64,000 nucleotides of DNA from Membranipora membranacea (taxonomy: Eukaryota; Bryozoa; Gymnolaemata; Cheilostomatida; Membraniporidae), in assembly GCA_914767715.1 (NCBI GenBank), contig OU612066.1:36368283-36432282 (forward strand), in the 5' to 3' direction. Shown in pieces: positions 57,752-64,000 of this stretch. The notes below the pieces were generated by a model, which was not told the DNA's origin, searched no databases, and worked only from the letters and a program-made list of their open reading frames with translations. Each line of letters opens with the position of its first letter. Positions within the stretch are counted from its first letter, which is position 1. The translations under genes were made by a program, and so were the position numbers.

Positions 57752-59360
57752 GGTGTTATAAGAGCTGTTCAAGGTTTTGAAATTGACTTGAACAGTTTTC
57801 CCATGATGTTATACAACTTTGCTCTTGTACAATTCCTTGTAATAATGCATAGTTGTATTCACCTAAGGAACTGTTGTCAGATTTATGGGGGTGCTTGCTT
57901 GTAAACAGAAGATGCACACACCAGCATATGATATGATCAAACTATATAGGTTGCATGAACTGATATACCAATTTGTATTTTTAACAAGAATTTTATCTCA
58001 AATAAATATTTTTGTTTCGCCAATTCTTTTTGGGGATGCGTTGAAATTGTTGAAATTATTAGTTTTCAATCAAATCGCTATAGTCATCTGAAGAGAAGTC
58101 TAAATAATATTCTGCATTTAATTAATATTAATGTCACCAACAAGGAGTGAGTATGAGGGGAGAGCAGGAAGACCCATAGCTAGCAGCAGCAGTGGTTTGA
58201 GGATGTTTTTGGACGGTTCTAATTTGTTATAAATATGTTTCCGTACAAAAACTGGATGATTTGACATCACTCACAAGTTTTCCAACTGTAGCTAGAAGTT
58301 CAGTTTCAGTTATTGTCTGATGTTCTCCTAATGCGATAGAGGAGCCAGCATGATTCCTAAAAATTTAGTTGATATTTATTGATATAAAAGGTGCTCATTA
58401 AGTTTGTTTTTGTTGTGTTGTTGTGTTGTTTTTGTTTGTTGTAAAGGATTCGAATTATTATTATTGGACACCTTTTACATTACTTCACAAAGTTTTACAA
58501 TAATTCTACATCATGTAATCAGTGGTCTCAGTGAACTAGTTCGGGGGTGACCTAATATAAGTTCTCCTCAATTTTTAGCTACTTTAGGTTGAAGTTCATG
58601 TTAATTAAAGAATAGTAGTAAAATGTTAGCTACCAAAAACATTTCACTAAATCAAGCATGTGCAAAAATGTGAGTATTTCCTCCAGTGAATACTTTCCTA
58701 TTTTCATTTAATTGTTAATAATGATAACACTAATATCTGATCAAGATTCACCCACATCACAGGGGGACCACACCCACCTATCTGGTCATTGATAGAGGAC
58801 ATGTGAGAGGAGGATATGGCTGCCCGCCTTGACATCCAGCACATGGAGTGCCTCCTAGTAAAAGGGTACAAGAAGTTGATCGAGAGATACAGAATAGGCT
58901 GACAGCTCTATGTGAGGATTTGGTTGCAGGACGGCGCCAACTAGGCGATTTTTTAAGGGGATGGATATTTCAGACGAAACGAGATAGAAAATTGATTTGA
59001 GTAAAAAGCTATATATTTAATTTTAATACTCATAGTCAGATCCTCAAACTTAAAAATATTTTCACACAGTTTTGATATAGTATACTAGACACCCTTTTAG
59101 GCCTGGGGTGAGGGTTACATGATGTATTGGTACTTGCATTAGATCCCTTTGACTTTGCAAAGAAAGGGCACAGGTTGAGTGTTTAATATAAATCTTTACG
59201 TTTCCACTCGATCCATAACCTGGTTAATCGTGTTTTTATATTAGTAGTGGAAAGTGGAAACAATTCTAATGTTTCAAACTGTTGATATGGTAAAAGCAGG
59301 AAAGGCCCCTGGCCAAAGCAAATAATTTATGTAACATAAATAATTTTTCATCGTCATATC
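57752..59360. repeat. 1.6-kb direct duplication, copy 1
   Basis: Matches 59894-60060 plus 62268-63722. Landmarks are GAACAGTTTTCCCATGA, GATTTATGGGGGTGCTTG, GTATTTTTAACAAGAATTTTATCTCAAAT, CAGCATGATTCC-like and GGTAAAAGCAGGAA. No coding capacity. About 230 bases at 58740-58965 have no counterpart in copy 2. Confidence 0.85.
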
Positions 59361-59397
59361 GGAAAGGATTGTGTACGCGGGATGAATCCGGTACCCG

Positions 59398-59735
59398 GAC
59401 ATTTTCCCAATGTCATTTTCCCACCAAGCCATTTTCCCACCTCCCTTTATCCCAGTAAGCCATTTTACCACCAAGCCATATTCCCACCGAGTCATTTTCA
59501 CACCAGAACATTTTCCAACATATCCGTTTTCCCACCAGGACAATTTCTCACTGATCCATTTTCTCACCGGGATGTTTTCCCACCAATCTGTTTTCCCACC
59601 ATGACATTTTCTCACCAAGCTATTTTCCCACCTGAACGTTTTCTCACCAATCTATTTTTCCACCTGGACAATTCCCCACCAATCCATTTTTCACCCGGAC
59701 GTTTTCTCACTTGCCATTTTCCCACTATTATTTTT
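59398..59735. repeat. Degenerate minisatellite, unit about 20 bases
   Basis: Some 17 copies of a CATTTTCCCACCAAG-like unit with strong variation in the last bases (AGC, GAC, GAT). The long frames across it in both directions are by-products of the repeat. It lies between the two copies of the direct duplication. Confidence 0.9.
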
Positions 59736-59804
59736 TTCAAATGAACATGTAGCATCTTTACATTTTTTTTTCTTTTCCTTCTGCTCTTCTTCAGGCAAAA
59801 AAAA

Positions 59805-59827
59805 TGTGTGTGAGTGTGTGTGTGTGT
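59805..59827. repeat. (TG)n microsatellite
   Basis: About eleven TG units with one GA interruption, after a poly-A/T stretch. Confidence 0.85.
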
Positions 59828-60189
59828 TAGAGTCTCGTCATAAAAGTTTTGTTGTTCTTTTTTTATTCTAGAATCCCAAAGTCTATGACATTTGGTGTTC
59901 AAAATGCTGTTGGAGGTTATGAAAACGACTTGAACAGTTTTCTCATGATTTATCACAACTTTGGCCTTGTACGATTCCTTAATAACGCATAGTTGTGTTC
60001 ACCTAGGGAACTGTTTTCAGATTTATGGGGGCGCTTGTTTGGAAACAGAAGATGCACACCGAATCTTTGAATGAACATCGGTTGGAACAAGCATCGACAG
60101 GATTGAACTAACTGGAATGAACGTAGTCTGGTATGAAAGTCAAAAATCTTGGAATGAACTTAAAAAATGCTGGATTGAACGCCGACTGC

Positions 60190-60581
60190 ATTAGAGGTTC
60201 TACCTTACATGTATACGGCCTCGTATGACATATGGAAGCGTAGCCTGGTTCTGCATGATGACCGACCAACAGAAGAAACGAGTAATCCAGCTGGAAAAAC
60301 TCTCACTGAAAATTATAGCCCCAGGCTGTGACGAGTATAGTGAAAGGATAGCCCTGCTAAACATCATACCACTAGACGAATATATTGACTCTATGTGCCA
60401 TCAACAAATCGACAAGATCAAGACACCTGGGCACTGCCTGCATCACTTACTACCTCAACCGAGTGCTCGCAGACCTAGTAGACATACAACGCGCCTCAAC
60501 ACCAGCTCACGAACTGAATTGAGAGGCAACACTTTACTCATGTATTACAGCAATGCCGGATGTGTAAATTATAAAGTCTAA
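60190..60581 (+). mobile_element. LINE reverse-transcriptase C-terminal fragment
   Basis: An open frame from about 60225 to TAA at 60579 encodes TYGSVAWFCMMTDQQKKRVIQLEK, then Y-S-E-R-I-A-L-L-N-I-I-P-L-D-E-Y, the post-RT region of CR1/L2-like LINEs, and ends close to a T-rich tail. It is like the C-terminal part of the LINE at 52310 but not the same copy. It is inside the TIR element. Confidence 0.65.
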
Positions 60582-61061
60582 GGATTAATTTTTTTTCTGT
60601 TTTTTATTTTCATGCCCAGGTTGCCTTCCTTACTTATATTGTGATGAAACCTCTAAAGGTCGCCTCTAATTTTTAGAAGATGATCATTGGTTCAGTAATA
60701 AAGATTATATATATAAAGAGTCAGCAGGAGAGCAACTTCCCGAAAAAATTATGTTATAAAATACCGGCATACATCTTATGAACAATCAAGGTTTTGGTTT
60801 AAATTTATAATTTTTGATTATGCTACGGTAATTCAATATTGCCATGCCAAACCACATGTGCTGCGCATTTGGTACTATTTATATTTATTTATTATGTTTA
60901 GTACCTACCGGTAACGGCAGCCAGTTTTGACAAGCTAAGTTCGGTGGGAGGGGGGGTGGGAAGTTTCCCACCTTCCCCGCTGTAGCTCTATTCTACTTTT
61001 GTGGTAGCGTCCTAAAGTGAGTAGGGGTTCAGAGTCTGTTATGTACACTTTAAAGACATAT

Positions 61062-61482
61062 TCTATTCTATCATGTGAGCAATTTCCAGCTTAAGAATCC
61101 AAATATTGAGGAAGTTATGGCCTCTCAAACTTCCAAAGTGACGGCAGTCTATTGGCATTGAGAATCAGCTGGCACACCGTGTGGGACGTCACAACGTGTC
61201 ATACTTATTATGATATACTAATAGATAGGATGATGATCAAAATGCTCAGGGAATAGAGGGTCTTGAACCCAGGTCCAAATGGCCATGCAGGCAACGCTGC
61301 TATCGCTGAGCTATAATGTCTACAAGCCACAGAGCTGAACCTAGTGGTGCAATGGTAGCGGCGTTGCCTGCTGGTATGAAAGACCCAGCTGAATCCCAAT
61401 GCCAATTGAAGGTGATCACTCTGGAAGTTTGAGAGGCCATAAATTTTTGGATTCTTAAAATCACTCACCTGATAGAATAAAA
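61062..61482. mobile_element. Foldback MITE with tRNA-like core, nested
   Basis: Outer arms TTCTATTCTATCATGTGAGC...GGCCTCTCAAACTTCC and its complement at the right (61420-61482). The centre holds two tRNA-like pieces in opposite orientation: minus TAGCTCAGCGATAGCAGCG...GGGTTCAAGACCC (61310-61255) and plus CTAGTGGTGCAATGGTAGCG (61341-61360), both followed by GTTGCCTG. Confidence 0.7.
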
Positions 61483-63722
61483 TATGAAGAATAAAATGTG
61501 ATACAAAATAGCAGCTTCAAACTAAGTCTTTAAGACAAAGGTTTTTAAAAACTCGATTAAAAATCGATGCCAATGATGGGACTTGACAGTCGGCTAAAAA
61601 ACTAGCAGTTGATATGATGTCATCTATTGAATTGCAGCATTATTTCAGTATGTGTCCATACAATGTACATAGGTGATAGATAAAAGCACATCTTTATGTG
61701 CTTGTCACAGACATAACGGATGTGATAACTGTACCACGTTGGTGAAACGAGTTAGCTATTTCGATAAATGACGACTGGTGGACAGCGTGCAGGGAAAACA
61801 ATGTGCACTGTCACAATTACCAAGTTACAAAAAATGAATGTTCACAGACAACAACGAACCAAGGTGTAAACTGCTACGAATCATTAGTTGCACCTGATTT
61901 CTTTAATGCTTGACCATTGTTTTTCTGATGAAATATACAAAGGGTCACTGTTCCTCCTTCAGTATTTCATTACCATTTCAGTTTCTGCACTAAATTCCTG
62001 CTTAATTCCATCTAGCCATCAGAAATTTAGTAAGCATCACCATAAACAGATGCGAGTGCCTTTGTGAATGGTCATCATTAATTTACACAATTATTTTGGG
62101 GAGTCGCTCTTGCGTTGATTCTATATACTAATGTAGTCGACGTTCAATCCATCATTTTCTGCCTTCATTCCAGGATTTTCGACTTTCATACCAGTCTACG
62201 TTCATTCCAGCTAATTTCAGTCCCGTCGGCGTTCATTCAAGCGGTCGTCCATTCCAATCCCCTGCACACAAGCCTATGATAATATGATCAAATTCTAGGG
62301 CGCATGACATGAAAGCGGATTTGTATTTTTAACAAGAATTTGATCTCAAATATGTATTTTTCTTTTGCCAATTCTTGTTAGATCACAGCATTGTTTTTTC
62401 TCGTACAAAAGGAAGACAACATGCATTAATTATCCCTCTTAAATGATTCACCTTAAGTATATCATGGCAAGTTTTGGACGCTTCTAATTTGTTATGACTA
62501 AGTTTCCATACCAAAACTGGATGGTTTGACTTTTGACATCACTCACAAATTTTCCAACTGCAGCATGACGTTCAGTTACAGTGATTGCCTGATGATCTCC
62601 TAATACGATAGAGGAGCCAGCATAATTTCTATAAATTCAATTGATATTTATTGATAGGGGAAGTCCTATTTCGATATTGGTCGAAGTTCACAATTTCAAC
62701 AAATATAACTCACTGGTGTAAATATGATTCCTATAGCCTAAGGGCACTGTCAATTATACCACATGTCAATAATTTCCTCTATAATATTTTATGGTTGAAT
62801 ATTTTAGTGGTAAATGCATTTAGAGAAAAAAATTATAAAATAGTAATTCAGGTCTGAAATTGTTTAAGGAGAATTTGTCTCCTGTTTGAAGATGGGGTTT
62901 CCTTTTACTATTTTTTAATAGCTGGAGGCAAAGAACAGTGCTATAATCACAAGATTTTGCAAATGGAATTCTTTCAGTTACCTAATTTTTAAGCTTTGTA
63001 TTTCTCAAGTTTGTCAACCTAAAAACAATAAAAGAGAAAATACCTCAAGTTGAACGACAATAGCATTGTCAGGCGTTGACGGATTTGGTTTTCAGACTGC
63101 TTCGATATACAATACTAAAACCTCTCCAAGTCCTGGGGTGAGGGTTAACATGAAAGGCTAAACATTGTCTTTAAACTGTTTTGAATATTATCACATTTTT
63201 GGTATTTATACTTGCCTTAGATCCCTTTGAACTTGCAAAGAAGGGGCACAGGTTGACTGTTTGATATACATTATCAAGTTTTTACTCAATCCATAACTTT
63301 GTTAGTCGTATTTTTATATTATATTTCCGTGTTCAATAGAAATTTCACTGAGTAGAAACCTTCAACATGAAACAAATAAATAGTATGCGTTACAGCATGT
63401 TGTCATGCCATATAGATATGCTTATAAAAGCTCAGTCTTTGGTTTACAAGTATAATTAACCAAGTATCAACTATGCCTTGTCTGCTTTAAATGGCCACCC
63501 TTTTTTTTCAGCATAGATTCTTCAATGCAATCAAATATGTTAAATTTTTCACGCTGATTGGTGATCACCGATTGCATTTAGTATTGCAGGTAGTAAGTTG
63601 TCCCTTCTTTTTACAAGTTGAAACAATTCTAACGTTTCAAACTGTTGCTATGGTAAAAGCAGGAAGGGTCCCTGATCAAAGCAAATAATTGTTGTAACTT
63701 GAATAATATTCATTTTCATCAT

Positions 63723-64000
63723 GTGGATCATGTATGTGAATATACATAGATTGAGAATTTTGTTTACATTGTTTGGTGGTTGAATGAGCTTGTAGACCAG
63801 TAAAACAATCTTTACCAAAAGCCATGTGGCGGATAACATATGATGAAAGCTTAATTTTGTGGATTGATATGGCCAACAACCGTTAATATGATAATCTCTT
63901 CAGCTCGGGCGATGATTAAATTGCTCAAATGGCTAAATGGCTCTTTTGAGAATTGGCATAGGCACCATTGATTTGTTTTGTCGCAAAAAGTAGTTTATAA
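63723..64000. other. Window end without recognisable features
   Basis: AT-rich; short frames on both strands lack motifs or splice context. Confidence 0.5.

Larger units (their letters stand above)
60061..62268. mobile_element. 2.2-kb TIR element inserted in duplication copy 2
   Basis: The ends form an inverted repeat of about 120 bases: TTGAATGAAC, CTGGAATGAACGTAG, CTGGTATGAAAGTC and GGATTGAACG occur in order from the left (60066-60190) and, complemented, from the right (62250-62130). The sequence TGCACAC stands on both sides (60052 and 62262), consistent with a 7-8 bp target duplication. No transposase is visible; the interior holds a LINE tail and a foldback. Confidence 0.8.
59894..63722. 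repeat. 1.6-kb direct duplication, copy 2, interrupted
   Basis: The left piece 59894-60060 and right piece 62268-63722 together match copy 1 in the same order and orientation. The break falls in the shared GATGCACAC segment. Confidence 0.85.

Noticed and set aside
58740-58965. GC-richer segment as an exon
   Set aside because: The short frame stops within 30 codons; no splice sites; absent from the second duplication copy, so probably a small insertion of unknown type.
59382-59956. Frames of over 100 codons on both strands as coding genes
   Set aside because: They come from a 20-bp minisatellite whose repeat avoids stops; no start context or domains.

Overview
This is metazoan nuclear DNA: AT-rich, with dozens of short exons bounded by GT/AG sites, TATA-box promoters, tRNA-derived SINE-like sequences, LINE fragments and many inverted-repeat transposons. 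The mix (an RNF213-type giant gene, a conodipine-like secreted phospholipase A2, mollusc-like mobile elements) suggests a marine invertebrate, probably a lophotrochozoan; the phylum cannot be fixed from the sequence. There is no bacterial or organellar content and no CRISPR array.

Positions 1-40396 (+) hold an RNF213 (mysterin)-like gene, entered in the middle of its N-terminal stalk and followed to its C-terminal stop. I traced 63 exon segments. In order they give the stalk, a degenerate AAA2 P-loop, AAA3 with intact Walker A and B, the start and middle of AAA5, the E3 module with a RING, the RZ finger, and the C-terminal domain. The locus looks broken. The ATP-binding core of AAA4 is missing, as is everything from mid AAA5 to the E3 module. 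A RING-like exon sits inside AAA5. The real RING is split by a hAT-type element with an 8-bp target duplication. There are in-frame stops (2594, 9174) and several one-base frameshifts. Most likely it is a recently decayed or rearranged paralogue; some of the one-base indels could be assembly errors.

The introns carry cargo. Intron 12087-18858 holds a compact two-exon antisense gene (14081-12861, -) with its own TATA box, a decayed duplicate of it (17030-16246, -), a tRNA-derived SINE head and a TTAA-flanked foldback element. Intron 21149-23160 holds two nested TIR elements. Intron 31424-34008, inside the RZ finger, is almost entirely a 2.4-kb snapback. Three late exons are repeated as a 2.4-kb inverted copy (40685-43063) just past the gene's end.

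From 43 kb on the window is mainly transposon-rich. It contains a short Zn-ligand ORF (43180-43628), a foldback element (45641-46152), and a complete four-exon conodipine-like PLA2 gene (47343-49496) with a TATA box. After these come a hAT-like element, a (+) LINE with an intact RT, a nested pair of (-) LINE fragments, and a 1.6-kb direct duplication whose second copy is split by a 2.2-kb TIR element that itself contains a LINE tail and a tRNA-cored foldback.
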